DNA of 64,000 nt from Clostridium drakei (GCF_000633595.2 NZ_JIBU02000009.1:62001-126000), one strand, 5' to 3'. Numbered from the stretch's first letter, positions 17,710 to 26,193 are shown. Program-made: numbers and translations. Notes: generated by a model not told the origin, from the letters alone.

Positions 17710-17742
17710 CTGCAGGTGATTTTTATTAACCTGTAGTTTTTT
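17710..17742 (+). terminator. Intrinsic terminator in cysS leader
   Basis: CTGCAGGT and ACCTGTAG form an eight-pair stem (one G-T pair) around an 11-base loop, followed directly by TTTTTT. It lies inside the leader, 72 bases before the cysS start, so it is a conditional terminator rather than a gene end. Confidence 0.8.
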
Positions 17743-17813
17743 ATTACCTAAATTCGTATAAAGAACTTTTTTGTAATGCATAAAAACAAAAGTATTGAAG
17801 GGAGAGGCTATCT

Positions 17814-19232
17814 ATGGATTTTTATGTTTATAACACTATATCCAGAAAAAAAGAAAAATTTGCACCTATATTGGAAGGAAAGGTGGGAATGTACACTTGT
17901 GGACCTACCGTTTATAATTTTGCACATATTGGAAATTTAAGAACATATATATTCGAAGATGTATTAAAGAAATCTTTAAGATATTTAGGTTATGAAGTAA
18001 AACATGTAATGAATATTACGGATGTAGGTCATCTTCAGTCTGATGCAGATGAAGGTGAAGATAAAATGGAATTAGGTGCGAAACGTGAAAATAAAAGTGT
18101 ATGGGAAATAGCAAAATTTTATGAAAATGCATTTTTAGATGATTGTAAAAAATTAAATGTGGAAATTCCAACTGTAATTTGTAGAGCTACAGAACATATT
18201 GATGATATGATAAATTTAATAAAAAAGCTAGAAGAAAAGAGATACACTTATATATCAAATGGAAATGTATATTATGAGATTGATAAATTTGAAGATTACA
18301 ATAAGCTTGCAAATTTGAGCATGGAGGAATTAGAGGCTGGAAATAGAGTAGAAGTAGATGAAAATAAAAAAAATCCACTAGATTTTGTACTATGGTTTAC
18401 AAATTCAAAATTTAAAAATCAAATTATGCAGTGGGATTCACCTTGGGGAAGAGGGTTTCCAGGTTGGCATCTTGAATGCTCAGCGATGTCTATGAAATAT
18501 TTAGGAGAAAGAATAGATATACATTGCGGTGGAGTAGATCATATTCCGGTTCATCATACAAATGAAATTGCTCAATCTGAAGGAGCAATAGGACATAAGT
18601 GGGTAAATTACTGGATGCATGGAGAGTTCCTTGTACTGGATAGTGGAAAAATGTCAAAATCTAAAGGTGATTTTTTAACAGTAAATAAATTAGAGAAAGA
18701 AGGATTTAATCCACTAGTTTATAGATATTTTTGCCTTCAATCAAGATATAGAAAACAATTATTATTCAGTTTTGATGCGCTAAAGGATGCGGAAACTGCA
18801 TATAAAAAATTAAAAAATAAAATATTAGCTTTAGCAAAGGATGCAAAAGAAGACCAAAGATTAGATCTAGAAAAAATAAAAATTTACAAGGATAAATTTT
18901 CAGAAAAAATAAGCGATGATTTAAATATGCCAAATGCCTTTACTGTTCTATGGGAAGTAGTAAAGGATAATGAACTTACCAGCAGAGAAAAATGCAATTT
19001 AGTAGAAAGCTTTGATACAGTATTATCAATGAATTTATTTGAACCAAATGAGGAACAAAATTTAGATTCTAATGTAGATAGTGAACTTGTGGATAAACTT
19101 ATAAAAGAAAGAGATATGGCAAGAAAGAATAAAGATTGGTCTAAAGCAGACGAAATTAGAGATAAATTAAGTTCAATGAATATTGAAATTTTAGATTCTA
19201 AAGAAGGAACTAAGTGGAAGTTGAGTAATTAA
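17814..19232 (+). CDS. cysS: Cysteinyl-tRNA synthetase
   Basis: 472 residues, standard length for class I CysRS, which charges tRNA-Cys in the cytoplasm. The N-terminal zinc Cys and HIGH motif appear in TCGPTVYNFAHIGNLRT, further zinc ligands in HLECSAM and GGVDHIPVHHTNE, and the KMSKS loop in SGKMSKSKGDF. The C-terminal helical anticodon-binding domain (about 310-472) is complete. ATG 17814 follows GGGAGAGG. Expression is probably set by the Cys-codon attenuator just upstream. A small unknown gene follows after 24 bases and is likely cotranscribed. Confidence 0.97.
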   Translation: MDFYVYNTISRKKEKFAPILEGKVGMYTCGPTVYNFAHIGNLRTYIFEDVLKKSLRYLGYEVKHVMNITDVGHLQSDADEGEDKMELGAKRENKSVWEIAKFYENAFLDDCKKLNVEIPTVICRATEHIDDMINLIKKLEEKRYTYISNGNVYYEIDKFEDYNKLANLSMEELEAGNRVEVDENKKNPLDFVLWFTNSKFKNQIMQWDSPWGRGFPGWHLECSAMSMKYLGERIDIHCGGVDHIPVHHTNEIAQSEGAIGHKWVNYWMHGEFLVLDSGKMSKSKGDFLTVNKLEKEGFNPLVYRYFCLQSRYRKQLLFSFDALKDAETAYKKLKNKILALAKDAKEDQRLDLEKIKIYKDKFSEKISDDLNMPNAFTVLWEVVKDNELTSREKCNLVESFDTVLSMNLFEPNEEQNLDSNVDSELVDKLIKERDMARKNKDWSKADEIRDKLSSMNIEILDSKEGTKWKLSN

Positions 19233-19256
19233 TAATTACTTTAGGAGGAAATTTAT

Positions 19257-19505
19257 ATGAGAAAATATAAAATAGGAGAGAAAATTCAGTTTACACAAAA
19301 TGCTGTAATAGAAACCAATAAAGGAAAAAAGGTAAAAATTAAAAAAGGTGATGAAGCTATGGTTATTAGAAGAGTAGATGACGAATGTGGTGAGATAGTT
19401 TATGTAACAGGAGAAGCAGCTGGTTTAAGCCAAGTAATAGCAATAGAAGTAGATGGAGAATTAAATACAAATTATTTTGCAAAGAAGATAATGGAAGAGT
19501 TATAA
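19257..19505 (+). CDS. Small conserved-looking protein after cysS, function unknown
   Basis: 82 residues, no membrane segment. It reads as a small beta-rich domain (KIGEKIQFTQNAVIETNKGK, then GDEAMVIRRVDDECGEIVYV), similar in feel to SH3-like or KOW-like barrels. TTTAGGAGG lies before ATG 19257, 24 bases after cysS, so it probably shares the attenuated transcript. I cannot name a family or link it firmly to cysteine metabolism. Confidence 0.7.
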   Translation: MRKYKIGEKIQFTQNAVIETNKGKKVKIKKGDEAMVIRRVDDECGEIVYVTGEAAGLSQVIAIEVDGELNTNYFAKKIMEEL

Positions 19506-19552
19506 AAGAATATTTTTTAGGATAGAATATAAACTTTTATCTGAAATCAAAG

Positions 19553-19595
19553 ACCATATACAGGGGAAAACAAATTCCTTTATATATGGTTTTTA
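19553..19595 (+). terminator. Terminator after cysS unit
   Basis: ACCATATA (19553-19560) pairs with TATATGGT (19583-19590) with a further partial pairing of AGGGGAA with TTCCTTT in the centre; five T follow. It ends the cysS transcript. Confidence 0.65.
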
Positions 19596-19647
19596 TTTAT
19601 GAAAATTTGCAAACATTGAATTTTGAAACAGCTAGTTATTTATATAT

Positions 19648-20526
19648 CTAAAAATCTTCCAACAATTGCTTAGAAGAACACATTGATAAAAATTCTTTTA
19701 TATTATCATTATTAGTCTTAAAAATAATATAACTTTTGATTTGAGGTGCATCAAAATCAATTAATGGTATGTTTATTAGTGAATTGCTTCTTATATAAGG
19801 TTCCACAATGCTTTTGGGAAGAAAACTATAACCAATGCCATCAAGTAAATATTGTATAAGTTTTGTACTGTTGTCAATTTCAAAGTGAAACTGATAATAA
19901 GAAGGAAATAATGAACGTATAAATTGTCCAGTTTCTTTTAGTGCAAGGTCACACATAAGATAATCTATTTTTAATAGGTCATTTTTACAGATACCATCTA
20001 TGAAGAAGCTATTTTTAGGGCTGGTAACAAGAAGAAGTTCATCTAAAGCAAAAGGAATACACTGATATCCAAACTTCTTATAATATATATAGGAAAAAAC
20101 AACATCTAATAGTTGATCTTCTAACATCTGAAGCAAGTCATGTGAATGCTCAAGTATTACTTTAACAGATATATCTTTATTAGAGGATATAAAAGAATGG
20201 ATAATAGAATATAAATGACATTCATAAACAGTGTTAGCACTACCAATCCTAAGTTCATTTTTATAAAAATTTGATTGATTCATTTCTTGTATAGCAATCT
20301 TTTCTAATTCTAAAATTCGCTTTGCATAATTTTTAAATACAATACCTTCAGGAGTTAGCTCTATATGTTTCTTATTTCGTATGAATAATTTTTTTTCTGT
20401 TTCTTTTTCCAATTCGGCAATACGATTTGTGACAGTTGATTGTGCTATAAATAATTTTTCAGCTGTAAGTGAAAAGTTTTTTAATTTTGACAGTAGAAGA
20501 AAAGTTTGTAAATTTTGTGTGTCCAT
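19648..20526 (-). CDS. LysR-family transcriptional regulator
   Basis: 292 residues. The N-terminal winged HTH (NLQTFLLLSKLKNFSLTAEK, then AQSTVTNRIAELEKETEKKL) is a classical LysR DNA-binding domain, and a periplasmic-binding-like effector domain spans about 90-290. I chose ATG 20526 because TAAGGAG (20531-20540 region) is correctly spaced; the frame is open 14 codons further upstream without a ribosome site. It is divergent from an MFS efflux-type transporter, and a perfect 7-bp inverted repeat lies between them. It most likely activates that transporter and represses itself. The inducer is unknown. Confidence 0.9.
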   Translation of the reverse strand: MDTQNLQTFLLLSKLKNFSLTAEKLFIAQSTVTNRIAELEKETEKKLFIRNKKHIELTPEGIVFKNYAKRILELEKIAIQEMNQSNFYKNELRIGSANTVYECHLYSIIHSFISSNKDISVKVILEHSHDLLQMLEDQLLDVVFSYIYYKKFGYQCIPFALDELLLVTSPKNSFFIDGICKNDLLKIDYLMCDLALKETGQFIRSLFPSYYQFHFEIDNSTKLIQYLLDGIGYSFLPKSIVEPYIRSNSLINIPLIDFDAPQIKSYIIFKTNNDNIKEFLSMCSSKQLLEDF

Positions 20527-20541
20527 TTTAAACTCCTTACT

Positions 20542-20556
20542 ATTCGATAATCGAAT
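20542..20556. promoter_or_regulatory. Probable LysR operator
   Basis: ATTCGATAATCGAAT is a perfect inverted repeat (7-base arms around one base). Its centre is about 65 bases upstream of the transcription start predicted from the promoter TTAACA (20579-20584) - 17 bases - TATAAT (20602-20607). That is the standard place for a LysR recognition site. Confidence 0.65.
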
Positions 20557-20578
20557 TAATATTATCAATAAAATTCAT

Positions 20579-20607
20579 TTAACAAATACTAACATATGTA
20601 ATATAAT
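20579..20607 (+). promoter_or_regulatory. Sigma-A-type promoter of the MFS gene
   Basis: TTAACA, 17-base spacer, TATAAT; start of transcription expected near 20614, 34 bases before the MFS start codon. Confidence 0.65.
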
Positions 20608-20647
20608 AAATCAAGATGTTATATAGTCGAAAGAGAGTTGTATTTAA

Positions 20648-22090
20648 ATGAACGAGAATAAGCACAAAAAGTGGATGATATTTGCGGTAACTAGTATGGC
20701 CAATCTAATAGTATCATTTTCTGTAAATAGTTTAAATCTTGCACTTCCAACACTTGCAAAAGAATTTGGTGTTACTCAGAATAGTGTTAGCTGGTTAGCT
20801 TTAGTATATTCTTTGATACCATGCTGTGCTCTGCTAATTTTTGGACGTACAGCAGAACTTTATGGATACAAGAGGCAATTTAAAATTGGCTTTTTATTTT
20901 TTGGAGCAGTATGTGTTGCAGCACCATTACTGTCGCTAAAGTTGGGAATGCTGATTTTTTTCAGATGTTTACAGGGAATCGGATACAGTATTATGGTTTC
21001 TATTACTCAGGCAATTGTTAGTCGAACTTTTGATTTAAATGAACGTGGAAAAGCTTTAGGGGTGAATTCTGTATTTATTTCTGTAGGATTAGCTGCAGGA
21101 CCTACTATTGGTGGATTTTTATTGACTCATTTTTCATGGCATGCTATTTTTTATTTTAATGTACCACTTTGCATTTTAGGTTTTATTTTAACTTGTATTG
21201 TTATGCCGGATGACAGCAAAGAAACTTCTGAAAACAGGAGTATGGATTGGTTTGGTGCAATTTTATTTGCAATGTCAATAGGTACTTTCTCAGTAGGACT
21301 CAATTTTAGTAATCAATTGGGATGGAAATCATTTTTAGGATGTATGTTTTTTAGTATTTTAGTATTAAATATATTTATTATGCATGAAAAACATATAAAA
21401 TCACCATTAATGTCTTTACAGTTATTTAAAAATAGAACATTTTCTATGGCAAATGCAGCATGCATGTGTTCATATTTAGTTCAACAATTGATTACCTATT
21501 TGTTACCATTCTACTTAATAAATGTATTATCACTACAATCAGATAAGTCAGGACTGATCATGTTATCATCTTCAATTGCAATGATGGTAATGTCACCTGT
21601 TGGAGGTAGTATGACTGATAAATATGGAACGCGTTTGCCATCCAGTGTGGGATTGATTTTTATTTGTGTTAGTTGTTTAATTATGAGTTCATTAAAAGCA
21701 TCATCCAATTATGTTGTAGTAATTATTGCATTGATTGTTATGGGAATTGGAAATGGTTTGAGTGTTTCTTCCATTAATACAGCTATCCTAAGTTCAGCTC
21801 CTAGAAAACATGCTGGAGTTGCTTCTGGAATGTTAGCAACTATGCGTAATCTTGGACAGACATTGGGAGTTGCATCTAGTACCATTATTTTAGCGTCTCG
21901 TCAATTGGTTTATAATAAAAAGATGCATTTAGGGGTGAAAGATGTTTATCTACTTGCACAAAGAGATACTTATTATTTTGGAATCATAATTTTGCTAATG
22001 GCACTTATTTTTATATTTTTACTTCCTCCCTCCATAAAAGGTAAAAGATTGGATGATGATAAAAATTTGAAAAATCAAATACCAGTTTAA
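20648..22090 (+). CDS. MFS transporter, DHA2 (EmrB/QacA-like) 14-helix type
   Basis: 480 residues with about 14 hydrophobic helices. The first cytoplasmic loop has the MFS motif as GRTAELYGYKRQF, and motif C appears as GLAAGPTIGGFLL, typical of drug:H+ antiporters. A second copy of the loop signature is GGSMTDKYGTRLP. It most likely exports toxic organic compounds using the proton gradient; the actual substrate is unknown. Divergent LysR regulator and an intervening operator suggest induction by a ligand. The gene is followed by a potassium channel gene with its own ribosome site. Confidence 0.88.
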   Translation: MNENKHKKWMIFAVTSMANLIVSFSVNSLNLALPTLAKEFGVTQNSVSWLALVYSLIPCCALLIFGRTAELYGYKRQFKIGFLFFGAVCVAAPLLSLKLGMLIFFRCLQGIGYSIMVSITQAIVSRTFDLNERGKALGVNSVFISVGLAAGPTIGGFLLTHFSWHAIFYFNVPLCILGFILTCIVMPDDSKETSENRSMDWFGAILFAMSIGTFSVGLNFSNQLGWKSFLGCMFFSILVLNIFIMHEKHIKSPLMSLQLFKNRTFSMANAACMCSYLVQQLITYLLPFYLINVLSLQSDKSGLIMLSSSIAMMVMSPVGGSMTDKYGTRLPSSVGLIFICVSCLIMSSLKASSNYVVVIIALIVMGIGNGLSVSSINTAILSSAPRKHAGVASGMLATMRNLGQTLGVASSTIILASRQLVYNKKMHLGVKDVYLLAQRDTYYFGIIILLMALIFIFLLPPSIKGKRLDDDKNLKNQIPV

Positions 22091-22175
22091 GTTATAAAAT
22101 TAAAGAAGTTTTTATTATATATTTTTAAGATTATTAATAAAATTTAGGTATAACATATTTATAAGGTGGATGAAT

Positions 22176-23054
22176 ATGAATGTACTTAAGTCTATGAGAG
22201 ATGTAAAAAAAATTAATTTACTTATGCTCATAACAGTTCTGTATTTAGGAACAATATTAGTTTTTGGAATAATTTATTGGAAAATAGCTAATTTATCCTC
22301 AGGAGAATTTTTTGTATTTCAAGAGGATATAAATACAAACATTAGAATAAATGCTTTTAAAAGAAGTATGGAAATAGGTACATGCAGTAAAGATCTAAAA
22401 AATGCTATAAATAATTTAATAATAGCGGGAGAATATAAAAGACAGCCAGTAAAAATTTTAGATGGAAAAGAACTGTATAATTTTGATTTTAATAATTCAT
22501 TAGGTGATGCGTGGGCTAATTACTACTATTTATTGGTTCAGGAAAAAGGAATTACTCATATAAAAATAAAAAATGTCAAGGAATATGATGTGGTTAGTAA
22601 ATTTAAAACATACATGGTAGAAATTTCTTTGTATAGACTTAATGATAAAAATGAAGATGGTAATTATCAGGTGTACAAAGGTGATAGTAATAGATTTAAA
22701 AAGATTGATACAGTAAAAATATGGATAGAAAATTACCCTATGATTTATGATAAATTTTTTAATAATGAAAACTATTTTTATCCTCTAAATTTTTATTTTA
22801 TAAATTTAATGAAAAATTCAATTTCATTTTTAGATGATAGTCCTATAGTGTTAAAGAAAATCGTAAATGATAAATTTAAACATTCCCTATGGAACTTCTT
22901 ATATTTTAGCACGGTAACTATTACTACTTTAGGCTATGGTGATATTTTACCCAATTCTACTTTAGTGCGTGTACTTGTTATGGTTGAAACTATATTTGGT
23001 GTATTTATAATAGGGACCTTTGGGTCTTGTTTATTCTGGAACAGTAAAAAGTAA
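22176..23054 (+). CDS. Two-helix potassium channel with large extracytoplasmic insert
   Basis: 292 residues. One transmembrane helix lies at about 15-38, a pore helix and selectivity filter TVTITTLGYGDILP near residues 247-260, and a final transmembrane helix ends the protein (LVRVLVMVETIFGVFIIGTF). Two-helix channels normally have a short turret between TM1 and the pore; here about 185 residues intervene, with no family I recognise. No RCK domain follows. ATG 22176 is chosen because AAGGTGG (22163-22169) abuts the alternative ATG at 22170. The ion specificity is supported by TLGYGD; the role of the insert is unknown. Confidence 0.85.
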   Translation: MNVLKSMRDVKKINLLMLITVLYLGTILVFGIIYWKIANLSSGEFFVFQEDINTNIRINAFKRSMEIGTCSKDLKNAINNLIIAGEYKRQPVKILDGKELYNFDFNNSLGDAWANYYYLLVQEKGITHIKIKNVKEYDVVSKFKTYMVEISLYRLNDKNEDGNYQVYKGDSNRFKKIDTVKIWIENYPMIYDKFFNNENYFYPLNFYFINLMKNSISFLDDSPIVLKKIVNDKFKHSLWNFLYFSTVTITTLGYGDILPNSTLVRVLVMVETIFGVFIIGTFGSCLFWNSKK

Positions 23055-23128
23055 AAAAAACTTTAAAAGTTTTATGAAAAAGGATAAAATATAGTTAAAT
23101 GCTTAAATTATGAAGGGAGCTGTTTAGT

Positions 23129-24304
23129 TTGACAGAAAAACTATATTATAAGGATGCTTATATAACAGAGAGTGAAGCAAATGTTTTAGATATAATAGAA
23201 GAGGATGGAAAGGTACTTGTTGTACTAGATAAAACACCATTTTATCCAGAGGGAGGAGGACAGCCTTCAGATACTGGAACAATAGATGGAATAAAAGTAA
23301 GTTATGTTTCAGAAAAAGGTGATATAATATATCATCATATGGATAAAGCACCAGAAAATAAGAAGGTAAAATGCTCAATAGATTTTGAAAGACGTTTTGA
23401 CCATATGCAGCAGCATTCAGGGGAACATTTACTTTCAGGAGCTATTTATAAGCTTTATGGTGGAAACAATAAAGGATTCCATTTAGGAGAAGAATATGTA
23501 ACTGTAGATATAGATATAGATCCTTTTACTGAAGATATGGTTAAAAAGGTAGAAGATGAAGTAAATGAGTACATATATGCAAATAGAAGCTTTGATACAT
23601 ATATAGTTACTAAGGATGAAGTGGATAAAGTACCTGCAAGAAAAAAGATAAATGTAGATGAGGATATAAGAATAGTAGAAGCAAAAGATATGGACTGCTG
23701 CCCTTGCTGCGGTACACATGTTAAAACTACTAGTGAAGTAGGTATAGTAAAGATTTTAAAAGCTGAGAGATATAAAGGAATGACTAGAATTTATATTAAA
23801 TGTGGAAAGAGAGCTTTTAAGGATTTTCAAGTAAAACATGATATTATAACAAGTTTAAATAAAGTTCTATCTGTAGATGAAAATGGAATATTGGATAGAG
23901 TTAATAAACAGTTTGAAGAAATAGAGAGTTTAAAAAGAGAATTTAGCAGATTAAAAAGTACTATAGCAGGAATTGAAGCAGAAAGTATAATTAAAAATGC
24001 AAAATCTAAACTTATATCTATACAATTTGAGGATAAGAACTTTGAAGATATACAATTAATAGGTTCTATACTTGAGAATAAAGGTTACATAGTTATTTTT
24101 GCATCATTAGAGGACAAAAAAATATTATTCCTAAATAATACAGATATAGATATAAGCTGTGGAAAATTATTTAAAGAACATATAAGAGAATTTAATGGAA
24201 AAGGCGGCGGAAAAGATAAGAGAGCTCAAGGAACCTTCGATAATAAAGAAGACCTTACTAAGTTCTGTGAGTTATTATCTGCCACTGTAAGAGAAAAACT
24301 TTAA
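23129..24304 (+). CDS. AlaX-type alanyl-tRNA editing protein with DHHA1 domain
   Basis: 391 residues. The N-terminal part resembles the AlaRS editing region: PFYPEGGGQPSDTG, the zinc site HMQQHSGEHLLSG with its HxxxH pair near residue 94, and the Cys ligand region DCCPCCGTHV near residue 190. A coiled-coil linker (about 260-300) and a C-terminal DHHA1-like domain with GKGGGKDKRAQG complete the long AlaX form. It removes Ser or Gly from mischarged tRNA-Ala in the cytoplasm. TTG start at 23129 with AAGGGAG eight bases before. It lacks the AlaRS catalytic domain. A terminator follows. Confidence 0.9.
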   Translation: MTEKLYYKDAYITESEANVLDIIEEDGKVLVVLDKTPFYPEGGGQPSDTGTIDGIKVSYVSEKGDIIYHHMDKAPENKKVKCSIDFERRFDHMQQHSGEHLLSGAIYKLYGGNNKGFHLGEEYVTVDIDIDPFTEDMVKKVEDEVNEYIYANRSFDTYIVTKDEVDKVPARKKINVDEDIRIVEAKDMDCCPCCGTHVKTTSEVGIVKILKAERYKGMTRIYIKCGKRAFKDFQVKHDIITSLNKVLSVDENGILDRVNKQFEEIESLKREFSRLKSTIAGIEAESIIKNAKSKLISIQFEDKNFEDIQLIGSILENKGYIVIFASLEDKKILFLNNTDIDISCGKLFKEHIREFNGKGGGKDKRAQGTFDNKEDLTKFCELLSATVREKL

Positions 24305-24315
24305 AAAAGGCTTTA

Positions 24316-24346
24316 AAAAAACAGTAGTATATGCTACTGTTTTTTA
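24316..24346 (+). terminator. Terminator after alaX
   Basis: AAAACAGTAG and CTACTGTTTT form a ten-base stem around a TATATG loop, followed by TTAT. It lies 12 bases after the stop codon. Confidence 0.8.
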
Positions 24347-24377
24347 TATGGGACTTTTGCATTAAGGGGGAATTTTA

Positions 24378-24971
24378 ATGAAGAAGGTTGGAACTGCTGT
24401 TATACTTTGTGGGGGTAAAAGCAGTAGAATGGGTTTTGATAAGAGTAAGATAGAAATAAAAGGCAAATATTTATTGGAGCTTACCGCTGAAAAATTAGAA
24501 ACTGTCTTTGATGAAGTAATATTAGTAGCTGAAAAAAAGGATAAATTTAAGGAATTAAAATATACAGTAATAGAAGACTTAAAAAAAGAGTATGGTCCAG
24601 CAGGTGGAATATATACAGGGCTAAAAGATGCTAATTCTAAGTATGTTTTCTTCATGGCTTGCGATATGCCTGTAGTGAATATAGAATATATAAAGTATAT
24701 GATGAAAATAGCTGAAGAAGATAACTGTCAGTGTGTTGTTCCTAAAAATGGGAAATGGGTGGAGCCAATGTATGCTTTTTATTCTAAAGATTTAATAGAA
24801 GATTTTCAAAAGGGAATAGATAACAATGATCTAGTTCTTTATGATATAATAAAAAATTCAAAGATTCATTATATTCCAGAAGAGGTTACAAGAAGTTATA
24901 GCAAGGATTTGGAGATGTTTGTGAATTTAAATTATGTTAAAGATTTAGAGGTTTTAAAGAAGTTGTACTAG
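24378..24971 (+). CDS. mobA: MobA-like nucleotidyltransferase (molybdenum cofactor guanylyltransferase)
   Basis: 197 residues. The N-terminal nucleotide-binding signature ILCGGKSSRMGFDKSKIEI fits MobA (usually GGxSxRMGxDK), and FMACDMPVVN is the conserved metal/sugar-binding loop. MobA joins GMP to molybdopterin to make the dinucleotide cofactor used by many oxidoreductases. Start ATG 24378 follows AAGGGGGAA. No other cofactor gene (moaA, moeA, mobB) is in the window, so it stands alone. A nucleotidyltransferase with another acceptor cannot be excluded. Confidence 0.85.
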   Translation: MKKVGTAVILCGGKSSRMGFDKSKIEIKGKYLLELTAEKLETVFDEVILVAEKKDKFKELKYTVIEDLKKEYGPAGGIYTGLKDANSKYVFFMACDMPVVNIEYIKYMMKIAEEDNCQCVVPKNGKWVEPMYAFYSKDLIEDFQKGIDNNDLVLYDIIKNSKIHYIPEEVTRSYSKDLEMFVNLNYVKDLEVLKKLY

Positions 24972-25235
24972 ATTATATAATTTTACATAATCTAAGAATA
25001 ATATTAATTAAATTATTTAAAAATTTCAGATAACAAGTGCCAGATAAGGATGAGTTTATTGAACTTACATTTTTACAAAAAATTTGTTTAGTAAGTAGAC
25101 AAGTTGGTAAAAATATAATATACTTTATATTGATGAAAAAGTATGTTAAATAGTTTGCTATATAAAGTTAAAAAATACACAAAGTTATATTTATAATATA
25201 AATGAGAATTATAATTTTTCTATGAGGTGATTTCT

Positions 25236-25937
25236 ATGAGCTTTAATCCAGTATCAAGCAAAAAATTATATCTTCAGATTTACAATCAGATTCTTTCACA
25301 AATTCAGCTGGGGATATTTAAGATAGGGGACAAATTACCACCAGAAAGGGAATTGTGTGCACAGTTTAATGTAAGTCGTGCACCTGTGAGGCAGGCTTTA
25401 AGTGCTTTGGAATTAAATGGATATATTTATTCTCGTCAAGGTGAAGGTGTTTTTGTTATGAGCATTCAGCCAAATACCGGAGACAATAAATCAGATACAA
25501 TGCTGGAATCGGTGACTCCAGAAGAGATTGTTGAAGCAAGGATGAATATAGAACCTATAATTGCTAAATTTGCAGCGGAAAGGGCTACAGATGAGGAAAT
25601 TATGAACATACAGAGGATTGAAAATAAGTTCGAAGAAGAAGCAAATGAAGGTATTTATAATCCAGAAACAGATGAAGAATTACATAGTGAAATAGCAAAG
25701 GCTTCTCATAATGATTTATTTATCAAATTTACAAATGATATAAATAACGTAATGAGAGAGCAGAAAATGTGGATTTTGCTTCGAGATAGAACTGTTACTA
25801 AACCAGAATATAGGAATATCAATGTAAGTGAGCATAAGGCCATTGTCAAATCTATTAAAAGTCGCAATAGTGAAGAAGCAATGAAGGAAATGACTAAACA
25901 CATGAATAATTTGTATGATAGATATTGGAAAGAATAA
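25236..25937 (+). CDS. GntR-family regulator (FadR-type)
   Basis: 233 residues. Winged HTH at about 8-75 (GDKLPPERELCAQFNVSRAP, VRQALSALELNGYIYSRQGE) and a helical FadR/FCD-like ligand domain at about 95-230. ATG 25236 follows GAGGTGA; an in-frame GTG at 25227 overlaps that site. It ends at a terminator and is followed by the transketolase operon on the same strand. The motif GTAGACAAGT occurs both upstream of this gene (25095-25104) and in the transketolase promoter (26149-26158), so it probably represses both until a sugar-derived ligand binds. Confidence 0.88.
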   Translation: MSFNPVSSKKLYLQIYNQILSQIQLGIFKIGDKLPPERELCAQFNVSRAPVRQALSALELNGYIYSRQGEGVFVMSIQPNTGDNKSDTMLESVTPEEIVEARMNIEPIIAKFAAERATDEEIMNIQRIENKFEEEANEGIYNPETDEELHSEIAKASHNDLFIKFTNDINNVMREQKMWILLRDRTVTKPEYRNINVSEHKAIVKSIKSRNSEEAMKEMTKHMNNLYDRYWKE

Positions 25938-25949
25938 CAGGTATAATGT

Positions 25950-26003
25950 ACTACCAAATAAAGTGTTTTAAATGAAAAGATACTTTGTTTGGTAGTTTTT
26001 TTA
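25950..26003 (+). terminator. Terminator after gntR
   Basis: ACTACCAAATAAAGT pairs with ACTTTGTTTGGTAGT (25982-25996), followed by a run of seven T. A second small hairpin (AATAGTGA / TCACTATT) with T-rich tail follows at about 26030-26060. Confidence 0.85.
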
Positions 26004-26101
26004 TATAAAATTATTTCATAGAAATCAGGGAATAGTGAGATTTTATCACTATTTTATTTTTTGAAATTTAAGAAAAAAGAAAAAAGTTTTAAAATTTATT
26101 A

Positions 26102-26170
26102 TTGACAAAAGTTGAATTCAAAGTATAATGAAAATATAAGGTAACTTAGTAGACAAGTACACAAGTAGAT
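26102..26170 (+). promoter_or_regulatory. Promoter and probable GntR operator of the transketolase operon
   Basis: TTGACA (26102-26107), 16-base spacer, TATAAT (26124-26129). Downstream of the expected start lies GTAGACAAGT (26149-26158), also found upstream of gntR, followed by a second ACAAGTA 8 bases later. A repressor bound there would block transcription. Confidence 0.7.
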
Positions 26171-26193
26171 AAATATTTAACGAGGTGATTTGT

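Larger units (their letters stand above)
17608..17742 (+). promoter_or_regulatory. Cysteine-codon leader and transcription attenuator of cysS
   Basis: Four complementary segments are visible. Segment 1 AGGTCGTAT (17611-17619) pairs perfectly with segment 2 ATACGACCT (17657-17665). The overlapping 2' ACCTGCA (17662-17668) pairs perfectly with segment 3 TGCAGGT (17711-17717). Segment 3 (CTGCAGGT, 17710-17717) also pairs with segment 4 ACCTGTAG (17729-17736), followed by six T: an intrinsic terminator. Pairings 2:3 and 3:4 exclude each other. A 17-residue leader frame with three consecutive Cys codons (17626-17634) runs between 1 and 2. This is the trp-type attenuation design. T-box hallmarks are absent. 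Confidence 0.75.

Noticed and set aside
17500-17813. T-box riboswitch upstream of cysS
   Set aside because: No AGGGTGGNACCGCG-type antiterminator bulge or specifier-loop layout is visible; the Cys-codon leader with alternating stems explains the terminator better.
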